NCBI GenBank assembly: GCA_029582265.1
Contig: CM055816.1
Coordinates: 26,328,820 to 26,392,819, forward strand
DNA: 64,000 nucleotides
Source of the DNA: Zoroaster sp. YZ-2022
Taxonomy: Eukaryota; Echinodermata; Asteroidea; Forcipulatida; Zoroasteridae
Direction of reading: 5' to 3'
Position 1 is the stretch's first letter, and every line of letters begins with the position of its first letter. The notes beneath the pieces were generated by a model. It ran no database searches, was not told the DNA's origin, and was given only the letters and a program-made list of their open reading frames with translations. The translations under genes were made by a program, and so were the position numbers. This document shows, one piece after another, positions 55,101 to 64,000 of this stretch.

Positions 55101-58100
55101 TGAATGGTAAGGAACCCGTCTTGTCTGTGAATGGTAAGAAACCTGTCTTGTCTTGTCTAATTAAAGACACCTGTCTTTATCCTGCGGTAAAGACCAAGCG
55201 TCAAACTTTATTCCCATAAATGCCTGTATCAATTTCAATTTCAAATTGTAAAAAAAATGTAGTTTTTTGTTTAACCCTCCTACTATTGATGCACTTCAGT
55301 GGAAAGTTGCTGTAGAGGTCAAAACCAGTCAACTGCCTGTTTTGACTGTTGACCCAAATGTGCACACAGGGTAAATTTTGACTAGTTTTACTGTCATTTT
55401 GACCACCCTGAACAATACCAGACAATACTTTTACCAGTCAAAATGGTCGACTCATTTTAACCTGTAAATGTACTTACTACACGTAAGGTTTGACAGTGTT
55501 TGATTTTTAAGTGCACCTTTGGGAAGTATATCAACATTTTGACTGATTTTGACCCTTGTAGTAGGAAGGTTAATAAAGCCCAACAGAAATGGCAAACTCA
55601 TGTTTAAGGGACACACAAAACACTTTCAAAGAACATGAGTCAGCGTGATACAAAACAATCTTCTTCCCTCTAATCGGTTCAAATGCACGTTGCACGTCGG
55701 CTAAATAGATAAGTCATGTCTTACCATCCGTTAATACACCCCATGTGATTAAGTTTGGTCCATCAGTCAGATTGTCTGAACTGTCTTGGGCAGTTATGAA
55801 TTGTAGTAATGTAAGCAATATTGTTGCTATGCTTTTTATATCTTTTGTTTCAGATGCAACTGCAGTGTGTATTTTAGAAAACTTTAGACATGGTCAGAGC
55901 ATGATGTTGGCTGATAAAATGCTGAAGGAACTAGGCAAAGAGAAAGCAGCACAACGATACAAGGTACCAGACTTCATATGCACTTATACTAATAACCAGC
56001 ATACTAGCACAATGATACAAGGTACCAGACTTCATATGCACTTACACTAATAACGAGCATACTAGCACAATGATACAAGGTACCAGACTTCATATGCACT
56101 TACACTAATAACGAGCATACTAGCACAATGATACAAGGTACCAGACTTCATATGCATTTACACTAATAACAAGCATACTAGCACAACGATACAAGGTACC
56201 AGATTTCATATGCACTTATACTACTTACACTTGTAAGACGACACTCCACTATATAAAACCACTACACACTATTGGTAATTAAAAAAAAAAACACAATCAA
56301 AGATTTAAAGGGAAACTCCACCCAGGAATAAAATATATTGAAAGAGTGTGAAATGACATGTTGACTCCCATTTTTTTTTTATTGGTTATGGTTATCCTAA
56401 AAAATGAATATTTCATCACCGACTCTGCGAGTCCATGGAAGCCGCCATTTTGTTTTAGAATCTGGTTACATCCAGGATATTACATGTATAACGTAGTGTC
56501 TGCACCATCGGTCTCAGCTAACTGCACGGGCACTGCGTTATGCAAGCAGCTCATGCGGTACGTGCACGAACGTGTTGGGGTCTGATCATGGTACTCCCAA
56601 TTTAGTTCTGTGTGTGTGGTGGTGACCATGGTTGCAGGGGTGTTATTTGTCCGGATTGTTGTGATCCTCCTGATTTTAAAGATAAAAGCAAATGCTCAGA
56701 ACTATATATTTCACCCAATAACCCTAGCAAAATATACATGGATTTTTCAAAACTGCCTAATCACAATTCTGTGGTTGACTGAAGTCACCAATGGTATTTA
56801 AAGCAACAAGATATTTTTGTTGTTGATTAAATTCGCCAATAGTAATGAAGGGGTCGGGCCTTTTTTTTTTTTTTTTAATTACTCAAGTGGATTAAGGATT
56901 TTTCTCCCAAAGTTGGGCAGGTAACCGTAAAAAATATCACTGATTGAGGGCACTCAATTAGAGAGCTCAATTGTTGAATTTGTTGATAGTCTGTACACTT
57001 ACTCACAACACTGATAATTATTCATGGTTGATTGAGTGGCAAACCAGACACTTCTTGTTGTTTTCCACACCACCTTTACCGGTAGGTACCGATGAATTGC
57101 ACTGCATGAAATTTTCAGTTAAGGAGGGACATATGACATAAAACATAGCAAATATTTTTCAAACATGTTAGCAGTTTTTCTAATGGTTGTATTTTTTTTT
57201 TAATATCTGAAACCACCAAAGAATTTCAATATTTGAACAGACATGCATGCTTATTCTAAAGATAATTTGAGCGATTATTACTATTATTTTATCTAAATTT
57301 CCATCAACAAATGGACGGAAAAGTGAGGTAACTTTTTCCGTCCAATTTTATGGAAATTTGAGGGTAAAACTAAATAAAAATAAATTAATTAAATAAATCA
57401 ACTCAAATTAGTTCTATTATAAGCCTGCATGTCCATTCACATGTTGAAACACTTTTTGGTCGGTTTCAGGTACTTAAAAATAAATAACAACCATTGGAAA
57501 AACTGCTAACGTGACGGATGCAAAGTGGCCCCCTTTATTGTGTTTTATGTCATAACCATAGGGGTGTCTGTTTCAATTTTGGACTCCCTATTTCATCTGT
57601 CATTTACATGTAAAAGTATTGTATGAACAATTTGGACACCCTGTTTTGAAATTTCCATCAAATTTGAACACTTATTTCTAAATCCTGGCTAACACCTTGA
57701 CTGGGGAAGGATTACGAGCGTTGATATCAATGTACATGTAATACGTGTACATTAGGCCCAAATGCATAAATCCCCCGGTGTTATAAATCCCTCGGTGTTA
57801 TAAATCCCCCGGTGTTATAAATCCCCCGGTGTTGGCCCGGTCTTAAATTAGCCCGGTGTGAGTCATGAAAGCGCTCGGTAACTCAAGCGTATCGCTTAGT
57901 TGCCTTCTGGACTCTGGCTCTGGGGTCGAACAAAAGGCTGGCTAATGGGATAAGTCACTATTGTTAAAGGATTATTCGCTGGCTAGTGATTTTGGATAGT
58001 GTCGGAGGTGCCAGTTACTACGATTTTTGGTTTAATTCAGACGATTTCTTCACCCCTTTTAAGATTTTTCTGTGTAAATTTCCGTTGGTAATATGCACAC

Positions 58101-61100
58101 GTTAATAGGTCTTGAGTCCTTTTTATTTCCCCAGCACATAACATTAGGATGCACATACCTCGTAGCAGACTAATAATTGTATGAATCTTAGCGCCTAAAT
58201 CAGCGACTATGTGGCTGTGTGTACATAAAAATATAATTCTCCTTGGTAACTTCGCCTGTATCGGCGTAAACAAGCGCCACAGCTTCCCAGGTCTCCGCAG
58301 TTTACGCACAAACATAATACATCTGTACGTTGGGACCGGCGTAGACAAATCGTCTTTAAAATACTACTATAAAAGCTACTTCTCTTTTGCACCGGCGACG
58401 AATAATGTTCCACATGCCTTGAGCGTAACATGTACAGTATACAAATGAAAATTTGAACGTGGATGCACATTTTAGTCTGTGGACTCATCGTCGAAAAAAG
58501 TCCCCCATATGCAACTTCGGGTACAATCTTTGAAAATTTCATGGATTATTCTTCAAACCATAAAGAATCCAAATCAACTTGATGCCATTTTTCTATGACC
58601 GGAATGATTTTTTCGAGGTATTTTCGAACTAAACGCAAACGACGAAACAAAAATTAACGAATTAGCCTACACTTTTTTCCCAATTGATGCACAACGCATT
58701 TTTCGAATCATTCGTGTTACCACTGTGCAATAGTATTCTCAATTGGTGTCCATTTCGCAGCCGGGACACTGCCATGTGTCACTTCGCGCTGTATCCGAAA
58801 ATCACACACAGTGCGGTGCAGTGTACATGTATGGTTTATACGTGATTCATGTCGCGACGCGTCGGTGCATCCCATCACTGAACTGTCTTTGTTGCATGGT
58901 TTTGTGTCACAATATCTTCGTATTAAGTACATGTAGAACAAATAACATTATTCTTAACAGTTATACACTGTTGGCACGAAAATTGCCACAGACATTTGTA
59001 GAAAAACCTACTTCGAGACATCCAGGCACGGAAAAGGAACACATCGGACAATGACAGAGCCCGGATGTTATGTCTTAATTTGCTGAAGAGGGAAATCCCT
59101 AAAGATGAACTTGCCTGTCAGAATGTGACAGGAAACTCGCGCGACGAGAATAACAAAATATGTCAAATACCACAAATCAACGGTGAAGTGATTCATGCGA
59201 TATTTCAGCAAGCAAAACAACAATTCCCCGAATTCACAGACTGGTACACGGAACCATAAGTGTAAAACTGTAGAAGTCCCCAACGACGGTTCCAAACGGG
59301 CAAGACAAGAATTAAAGGGTCGACTGACAAACTAAGTTTACAATTGGGAATAAAACAGCTCTCCGGTATACAGTTTGGTTGATTGTATTTAAAAAATAAT
59401 TGTAAGATGAATATATTTCTGGAAATAGGGGATCGGGGTTTAAAATAATGTTTTGTAATAAAAGTGTTTTGAAATTTCATAACCTGAAGTACTTTGTCTG
59501 TTCTTACATGTTAAATGTTACATGTTAAAATGTTAGACCCAAAATTCAAATTCCTTTGTACAAAACTCATTTTGATTGAAACGGCAAAAATATCAAACTT
59601 AATCAAAATAACCAAATTGATGAAATGTTTCAAATAAAAAAAAAAAATTACTGTATAAGCGTTGGTACCGTGAGTGAAATCGTCTAAACTGATGTGTCTA
59701 TTTTTAATATGTTATATCGCCAAATCCATTCATATTAATACAACACTGAAATTTTAAAGGCTGTGGTTGTATTTTGTCCTGTAAGAGTTTACATAAAATA
59801 TTGTTCTTCGCGGTGATTTTTTATATTCTTATTTCACGAGCCCATCACAGCTGGAGTAGGCTCAATAGGCGGAACAGCCAAAAGGGCCAATAAAGGGGAC
59901 CCTTCCAATCACTGATTGCGTGACGGATCACGTGATGCATTTCCTGCTATTCCGTGAAAAACGTACTCCCCGTACACATTATTTTAAATCACAAATCATT
60001 TGGTGCTGTGACCACTTTCGCTCGATTTTCAAGTATTAAACATTGAACCATTTTCAAGCAGTACAAGTAGCACTTTCCCTGTTTTTGTTCGTAAGGAAAT
60101 ATTGAGAAGAATTCTTCCTCTCTTCAAATCTGGAATCATAACTGAAAAAAATGTGTTCTTGTTCTTTAGAAAACGATTTTGCAAACGGAATGTTTTTGTA
60201 CTAGTTTCTAGGTGTGTGTACGCAATGCTGTGTTATTTCAAAATTTAGCACTGGTTCCTGTGACATACCTAGCAATACTGTGACATGCCTAGGTGTGTGT
60301 ACGCAATGCTGTGGTATTTCAAAATTTAGCACTGGTTCCTGTGACATGCCTAGCAATACGCCATCTTTAACGGTTCTTTTGCATAAATAAATTATTGACC
60401 TCAATTATAGTTCTAAAATGTATGCCTCTCGTCATAACTTCTGCAAAAATATTACACGTTTGGGAAGTTTTTTTAATTTTATTTAAAACAATTTTTTTTT
60501 AGGGAACTCTATAAAAGCACTCACACGTAGTTAATACTGGCAAGTCTTGCGGTTTTAAGGATTAGCGCTGGAGGCCCTTTGAATCTGCTGACTGCCAGCG
60601 GAGCTATTGTTCCCTTACCCAGGCTGGCAAGCAAGCAAAGATCTCTCCAGAATCCATAATGAGGATAAACCCGGTACGGTCTGATTCAAATTTTAGCCCG
60701 GTAAACAATACCGGGTTCTGACCGGCTACCAAATTCCACCGGGTTATTTATGCATTTGGGCCTTAGTATACGCTGAATGCACGGAAAGTCACAGCTGGGC
60801 TGTAAGCATTTTTACCTTAGAGAATTGTCATTTTCCGGCAGCAATTTTAATTTTTTTTCTTTAAAAATCAGGAATTTTGGGCGGTTGGCCTGCATTCCAA
60901 GTTATTAAAATGCCTTAAGTAATAAAGGGCTGTGATGTTTGTCTTGTACATCTAGGAGCGAGTGCCAAGTCTACCTTCCGGTCAGTTCATTCGATCTTAT
61001 TTCTCTTCATTCTCCGATGATGGGATCTCCTGCCTGATGATGGCTATGAAGAAGATGGACGAGGTGATCATGGGTAAGGTCAAAGTTCAGGGGTCATAGG

Positions 61101-62915
61101 TCATGACAAACTTTCAGAGATCTGTTCAAACACTTCAGAAAAAGCAAACGTTGGGGAAAAATATATTTTGTTTATATACTTTGAGAATGCTATTGCTAGA
61201 AAAAAAGTTATCGTTTATTTCCCTGACTGCCGCTTATATCTATGTGGAAATTTGGTTTAAAAAGCACTGGTCAGTTTATTTTGGTTTGGACATGAGCCCA
61301 AATTTGATTCCCATATTTCAACAACAAAGATGGTTGCTCTGTTAGCATTTGATTTCAGAAACAGCATCACAAGCTGTGATCTACAAACAAGCGCCCTCAA
61401 TAGTTCATGCATCGAGTGGAGTTTGGACATAAGCCTCACTTTGAATCCCGTAGAGTTATTAAGAAACAAAGATGGCTGCTCCTTGAAAAACATGTCTTGG
61501 AGTACAATGTCACTGTACTGAACAGCATGGAATCTATGCAAAATGTTCACTGTAGTGGTCATTCTTTATATAACCCTTAGAACCATTCTCAATGCAACAG
61601 TATGCAACAGAGAACAAAAGAACCATTGTTCTAGCTGGTGGATCTGTTGCATTGAGCAGGCTGCGCACATTTCTGTCGTTACATTGTGTTGCATTCAGCA
61701 GGGCGAAATGCCTGTTGGGGGTTAAAGGGACAGTATCATCACGACTTTCAACAGGGCATGGAATCGGTGTCCTAGTTTAAGATGAACACAGTGACTGAAA
61801 ATTACTGGCTCATTTATGCAGCAGCAACGGTAATATGACCTTATCATGTGGGGTATTATTTTCAGTCACCGAGTTAAAACTAGCACTCCAATTCCATGCC
61901 CTGTTGATTGTGACGATACTGTCCCTTTAAATTCAATCATGGTTGTAATGTTAGTACAAATGGGAGGTAAGGCTCATGTTGGATACAGCCACATGTTTGT
62001 TATATAGCAGTGTTCTACTAATTTGTACACAGTTTTACCTTGAACTTCAATAAATCTTTTGAAAGTAAATTGCATCATCTTGTTCTATGGTGCAAAATTG
62101 TAATTTTTAGTTAAAAATTTTAGTTTTGAATAAACTCCATTGCAGACTGCACACTGACATTTGAACTTCATGCATCAGAAAGCATCAATAAACTTCCTGC
62201 AATGATTGTTTTACCCTCTTACTATAGAGCTGCACTTTAGTGGCAAGTAGCTATAGAGGTCAACCCTAGTCAACTGCCTGGTTTAACTGTTGACCTAAAT
62301 GTGCACACAGGGGCATTTTTGACTGAATTTTACTGTCATTTTGACCACCCTGAACAATACCAGACAATGCTTTTTATCAGTCAAAAATGGTCAACTCATT
62401 TTGACCTGTAAATGTACTTACTACACATAAGGTTTGACAGTGTTTGACAGCACTAGATATACCTTGGCAAAAATATACCAATGCGGCAAAAAAGAAAATT
62501 CTTCTAAAATTATTGGTTGTATTTTTGAAATACTGGGTTTAGTAAGCCGGTTAGCAAATTTCTAAACGGTTAGTGCCATTTCTGTCAGTTAACCATCCCA
62601 GTACTAGTCTAATGGAAATTACCTTTACCAAGAGATAATTAACTTTATACCTCTATAATAATTAAATTCATGGTGTTTATTTGATTACTCACCATAAATA
62701 GCAATAACACAGGCTACCGTAAGGCTCATCAACTCTTCACTAATGGCGACTATGATGGTGTGATTGAGGCGTGTGATGATGAGATTAATTCTGAGGGAGA
62801 TAAGATTGGTGAGGCTCTACTCCTTAGAGCTACATTCTACCTCCTGAAGGGACAGTCAGCCGAGGCTAGACCAGATCTAGACAAACTTATTGATATGGAT
62901 AATGGCAGCAAAAAG
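48959..62915 (+). CDS. TOMM70: TOMM70 mitochondrial import receptor, five exons, partial gene
   Basis: Five exons (48959-49132, 54426-54552, 55854-55963, 60956-61073, 62713-62915) join in phase to 732 nt, 244 codons. They read through the N-terminal TPR clamp and into the core: NKGNKYFKAGRYEQAI, DLSTFYQNRAAAHEQL, DCSKALELNSRYVKALFRR, ATAVCILENF, LADKMLKELGKEKA, FIRSYFSSFSDD, EALLLRATFYLLKGQ. TOMM70 is an outer-membrane receptor that takes preproteins from Hsp70/Hsp90. The five carboxylate-clamp positions appear present: K and N of KNKGN, N of YQNRAAA, K and R of VKALFRR. The N-terminal membrane anchor lies upstream (not seen, possibly in the 32.4-kb gap) and the C-terminal TPRs lie beyond 64000. 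The introns hold large arrays. Confidence 0.95.
49211..53195 (+). repeat. 76-bp minisatellite with tRNA B-box-like word, about 52 copies
   Basis: Unit: 'gtcacctgtacatatagtgg', 'ttcctgctgctatgtaggat', 'tctagccggccagtcatgtg', 'ttcaaatcccacccga' (76 bp). Nearly all copies are identical apart from 'catata/catatc' and 'ccagcc/ccggcc' variants. A few units are badly scrambled (near 50205, 51199, 52062 and 52375). Each unit has GTTCAAATCCC, a match to the RNA polymerase III B box. The unit looks derived from the T-arm half of a tRNA-type SINE; the end of the window (63915-63985) has a similar T-arm followed by 'cacccgaagcgc'. Confidence 0.96.
53345..53895 (-). mobile_element. tRNA-derived SINE copies
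   Basis: Minus-strand repeat with an (ATT)n tail at 53347-53370, a body shared with 24010-24575 ('ctcagctccctggggagtat'), 'gtccttgagcaagacactta' and a tRNA-like head with GGGTTCGAGCCCC (about 53633-53645). Immediately downstream, 53755-53895 repeats the head region ('aattatggttaagtaccttg' to 'gctcggccacgacac'), giving two heads in a row. The second head contains GTCTAGCGCACCG, an A-box-side match. Confidence 0.75.
54165..54345. repeat. 21-bp minisatellite, about 8-9 copies
   Basis: Unit 'attcaaatattgctaatcaaa' with small variants, in the TOMM70 intron about 80 bp upstream of the next exon. Confidence 0.93.
54426..54552 (+). CDS. TOMM70: TOMM70 exon, second TPR motif
   Basis: Acceptor 'gtccctcatgtag', donor GAAG|GTAAGAAA; 127 nt, starts phase 0, ends phase 1. 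Encodes KNYGQVVSDCSKALELNSRY, VKALFRRSKAYENMDQ, QCLE. K and R of VKALFRR are the second-TPR clamp positions. The 27-bp array begins at its donor. Confidence 0.95.
54552..55160 (+). repeat. 27-bp array starting at the TOMM70 donor, about 22 copies
   Basis: Unit 'ggtaagacacctgtcttgtc' plus 'tgtgaat' (27 bp). The first unit starts with the functional donor G|GTAAGA, and about 20 units repeat GGTAAGA. As 27 is divisible by three, the exon frame runs on without a stop through about eight units (to about 54785) as repeats of GKTPVLSVN, until a frameshifted unit near 54750. Variants: gacacc, gaaacc, ggaacc. Confidence 0.95.
55271..55573. mobile_element. Family T TTAA-ended fold-back element
   Basis: Begins TTAACCCTCCTACTATTGAT, ends GACCCTTGTAGTAGGAAGGTTAA. 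The interior matches the copies at 16157 and 18474. Located in a TOMM70 intron. Confidence 0.82.
55854..55963 (+). CDS. TOMM70: TOMM70 exon
   Basis: Acceptor 'tcttttgtttcag', donor AAG|GTACCAG; 110 nt, completes the split codon (phase 1) and ends phase 0. Encodes DATAVCILENFRHGQSMMLA, DKMLKELGKEKAAQRYK. The donor GTACCA is weaker than the others and is repeated downstream. Confidence 0.95.
55950..56225 (+). repeat. 58-bp array of the TOMM70 exon donor, 5 donors
   Basis: Copies of ACAAG|GTACCAGA have GT at 55964, 56022, 56080, 56138 and 56196, exactly 58 bp apart. The unit includes about 15 nt of exon tail ('agcacaatgatacaag') and 43 nt of intron. Confidence 0.97.
56226..57751. other. TOMM70 intron, no gene seen
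   Basis: No exon recognised. A repeat at about 57559-57702 ('aggggtgtctg', 'ccctatttcatctgtcattt', 'atttctaaatcctggc') matches 62990-63107. A T-run lies at about 56862-56877. Confidence 0.45.
59058..59259 (+). CDS. Possible terminal exon, BEN-domain-like
   Basis: After an acceptor-like 'cggacaatgacag', the frame runs RMLCLNLLKREIPKDELACQ, NVTGN, then IPQINGEVIHAIFQQA, QQFPEF and stops at 59259. AATAAA-type signals follow (about 59350 and 59457). The pattern LL..E....EL....VTG...P......I.......FP resembles the C-terminal half of BEN domains, DNA/protein-binding domains of animal chromatin factors and some viral proteins. The upstream part of the domain was not found. It lies inside the 3-kb inverted-repeat element, so it may be cargo or the element's own gene. 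Confidence 0.4.
60210..60362. repeat. 80-bp direct duplication
   Basis: 'ggtgtgtgtacgcaatgctg' to 'gcactggttcctgtgacat' occurs twice, starting near 60211 and 60291. Confidence 0.9.
60956..61073 (+). CDS. TOMM70: TOMM70 exon
   Basis: Acceptor 'cttgtacatctag', donor ATGG|GTAAGGTC; 118 nt, phase 0 to phase 1. Encodes ERVPSLPSGQFIRSYFSSFS, DDGISCLMMAMKKMDEVIM. FI.SYFSSF is a conserved TOMM70 block after the TPR clamp domain. It follows the previous exon directly in the family alignment, so no exon is missing in the 5-kb intron. Confidence 0.95.
61722..61930. mobile_element. TTAA-ended fold-back MITE, complete
   Basis: Starts TTAAAGGGACAGTATC and ends GATACTGTCCCTTTAA. The arms pair imperfectly for about 95 bp (for example CAACAGGGCATGGAATCGG with CCAATTCCATGCCCTGTTG). 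piggyBac-type MITE. A partial copy ends at the assembly gap at 32426. Confidence 0.92.
62209..62480. mobile_element. Family T fold-back element, right end lost
   Basis: Matches the family from 'ttaccctcttactatag' through 'gaccaccctgaacaatacc' and 'atcagtcaaaaatggtcaac' to 'ctagatataccttggcaa', then diverges before the terminal TTAA. Confidence 0.75.
62713..62915 (+). CDS. TOMM70: TOMM70 exon, third TPR region
   Basis: Acceptor 'gcaataacacag', donor AAAAAG|GTATGT; 203 nt, completes the split Gly codon and ends phase 0. Encodes YRKAHQLFTNGDYDGVIEAC, EGDKIGEALLLRATFYLLKG, ARPDLDKLIDMDNGSKK. ALLLRATFYLL with the preceding acidic linker identifies TOMM70. Confidence 0.96.
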
Positions 62916-63910
62916 GTATGTTTAATAATTGAGCTGATCAGAAAATATACTCTGTCCTTAAAGCATTTCCAAAGTCCATAGTATTAGCCAGAGGGGTGTC
63001 TGGGTGTCTTTAGACACCTTTTTCAATTTTGGGACACCCTATTTCATCTGTCATTTACATGTTTTGAAATTTCCAGCAAATTTGGACACCCTATTTCTAA
63101 ATCCTGGCCAATCTCGCCTGCAAAACCACTGGGTCATTCTCCCAGTATTATCGTGAGACTCGCCTGGAAAGCAGTGATGAAGCTGCAGTCCTCAAAAAAA
63201 CTGCCATTGTTAACTCCCTAATCCATTGACAAAAGAGTGTTCTTGTGCAGAGTAGACCTTTTGAATTGCCAATTAAGCCTTTCCATTGTGTGGACAGATT
63301 AACATTGGGCCAGATTAGCCCAGTCAGACAAAACGGTTACATCAAACTAGTGCTGCTGGCTTCTATTGTTAAGGTTTTTCTAAAAGGTCTTGGAGGAGAC
63401 TTGGAGTAAAAAATAGTGAGGGCGGGAATTTTTGCAGGTGAGAATTTAGATTGTTCTGGGTGGAGTTAGTGGTCCCTAACACCTTGCCAAAGTCGATAAA
63501 AATTATGACGATTTACCAGACAGTTGAAGAAAACACCAGTATATCAGAAAAGTTATTTCTGTTGTGATAAAGTATATGGTATATCATCATCAATTTGTTT
63601 GGTTTTTCTCTGATTAGTTGTGAGTCAACATGCTGGTCATATGTAGTAGCACGCACATCATGTTATCAAGAAATATCTTTGTTTGGTTTCTATGTGTATA
63701 TGCGAGCCAACTCACTGATCATACATGTTAGCATGTACATTGTAGATGATGTGTTCATGAAATCAATTTGTTTGGTTTCTCTGTGTATATGAGAGCCAAT
63801 GTATTGGTCATACATGTTAACATATATATGATGTCATTATTTATAGGTAGATGAAATTCATGCGTCGGGTGATAAACAATTGACGCAGGAATTTTATCAA
63901 TCTATAAATA
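62916..63910. other. TOMM70 intron with repeats
   Basis: 62990-63107 matches 57559-57702. 63593-63830 is a tandem repeat of about 95 bp in three diverged copies ('tttgtttggtttctctgtg', 'gagccaa', 'tggtcatacatgttaacat'). 63868-63905 resembles 53290-53330. No exon recognised. Confidence 0.6.
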
Positions 63911-64000
63911 TCGCGGCACCGATAGGTTAAGACGTCTGCACTAGTAAGCAGGAGGTCATGGGTTCGAATTCCACCCGAAGCGCATGTGGAGTGTTTTTCC
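63911..64000 (+). repeat. tRNA-like SINE head at window end
   Basis: 'gcaccgataggttaagacg' followed by 'ggtcatgggttcgaattccac' gives A-box-like and B-box (GGTTCGAATTCC, 63960-63971) words at tRNA-like spacing. No closing acceptor stem, so a SINE rather than a tRNA gene. Truncated by the window end. Confidence 0.6.

Larger units (their letters stand above)
57752..60765. mobile_element. 3-kb element with inverted TTAGGCCCAAATGCATAAAT-type ends
   Basis: Left end TTAGGCCCAAATGCATAAAT (57752) and right end ATTTATGCATTTGGGCCTTA (ending 60765) are inverted repeats. Both subterminal regions are rich in CCGGT: on the left, four copies of a 17-bp word (cccccggtgttataaat, 57771-57836). A second copy of the right end is at 24837-25358. 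The interior has an uncertain terminal exon (59058-59259) and a duplicated 80-bp segment (60210-60360). No transposase recognised. A previously unnamed element or one of unknown superfamily, sitting in a TOMM70 intron. Confidence 0.7.

Noticed and set aside
54546..55170. Minus-strand open frames of about 110-126 codons with repeated DKTG or SQTRQ words
   Set aside because: They are the complement of the 27-bp array in the TOMM70 intron.
58037..58542. Minus-strand frames of about 100-111 codons in the 3-kb element
   Set aside because: Possible coding parts of the element, but no motif of a transposase or other family could be found, and several frames overlap with equal length.
63911..64000. 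tRNA gene at the window end
   Set aside because: A- and B-box-like words are present but no cloverleaf closes; similar T-arm words recur in SINE-like repeats in this window. The same reasoning excludes a tRNA gene at 1090-1172.

Overview
The window is animal genomic DNA, A+T-rich, with short exons scattered through repeat-packed introns. Two host genes are visible, both on the + strand: a BACE-family (beta-secretase) aspartyl protease, five exons between 19685 and 28906, and the mitochondrial import receptor TOMM70, five exons between 48959 and 62915. All exons keep an open frame with matching splice phases. The gene pair, the Polinton, the hAT-like and TTAA-ended elements, and the abundant minisatellites suggest a marine invertebrate (echinoderm- or hemichordate-like). 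That placement is inference; the species cannot be read from the sequence.

Layout. 1-2.9 kb: no gene, two tRNA-derived repeat fragments. 2.9-10.8 kb: repeated modules and broken LINE reverse-transcriptase fragments, ending in a 500-N gap (10816-11315). 11.3-15.5 kb: no exon found, but a compact region carries eight identical copies of a 15-mer. 15.6-20.2 kb: a 2.3-kb tandem duplication that duplicates the BACE exon with the first catalytic Asp; the upstream copy has a one-base insertion. 19.7-28.9 kb: BACE exons, with a 34-bp array (29 copies of the exon-4 donor) and a ~143-bp array (13 copies of the exon-5 acceptor plus half the exon). 28.9-32.4 kb: an intronic tandem repeat split by a hAT-like element, then a second 500-N gap (32427-32926). 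The C-terminal BACE exons and the N-terminal TOMM70 exons are not visible and may lie in this gap. 32.9-40 kb looks like poorly corrected sequence.

34285-48897: a Polinton/Maverick element of 14.6 kb with long terminal inverted repeats and a probable target-site duplication. It carries frameshifted remains of major capsid protein, packaging ATPase and integrase (+) and a protein-primed DNA polymerase B (-). It sits about 60 bp upstream of a TOMM70 exon. 49-64 kb: TOMM70 exons with a 4-kb array of a 76-bp unit, a 27-bp array and a 58-bp array starting at exon donors, a SINE, a 3-kb inverted-repeat element with a possible BEN-like exon, and several fold-back elements.

The most unusual pattern is that four exon/intron boundaries in two adjacent, unrelated genes have each become the start or unit of a tandem array, so 5' or 3' splice sites are present in 5 to about 29 copies. 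No prokaryotic operon, CRISPR or defence system is present.
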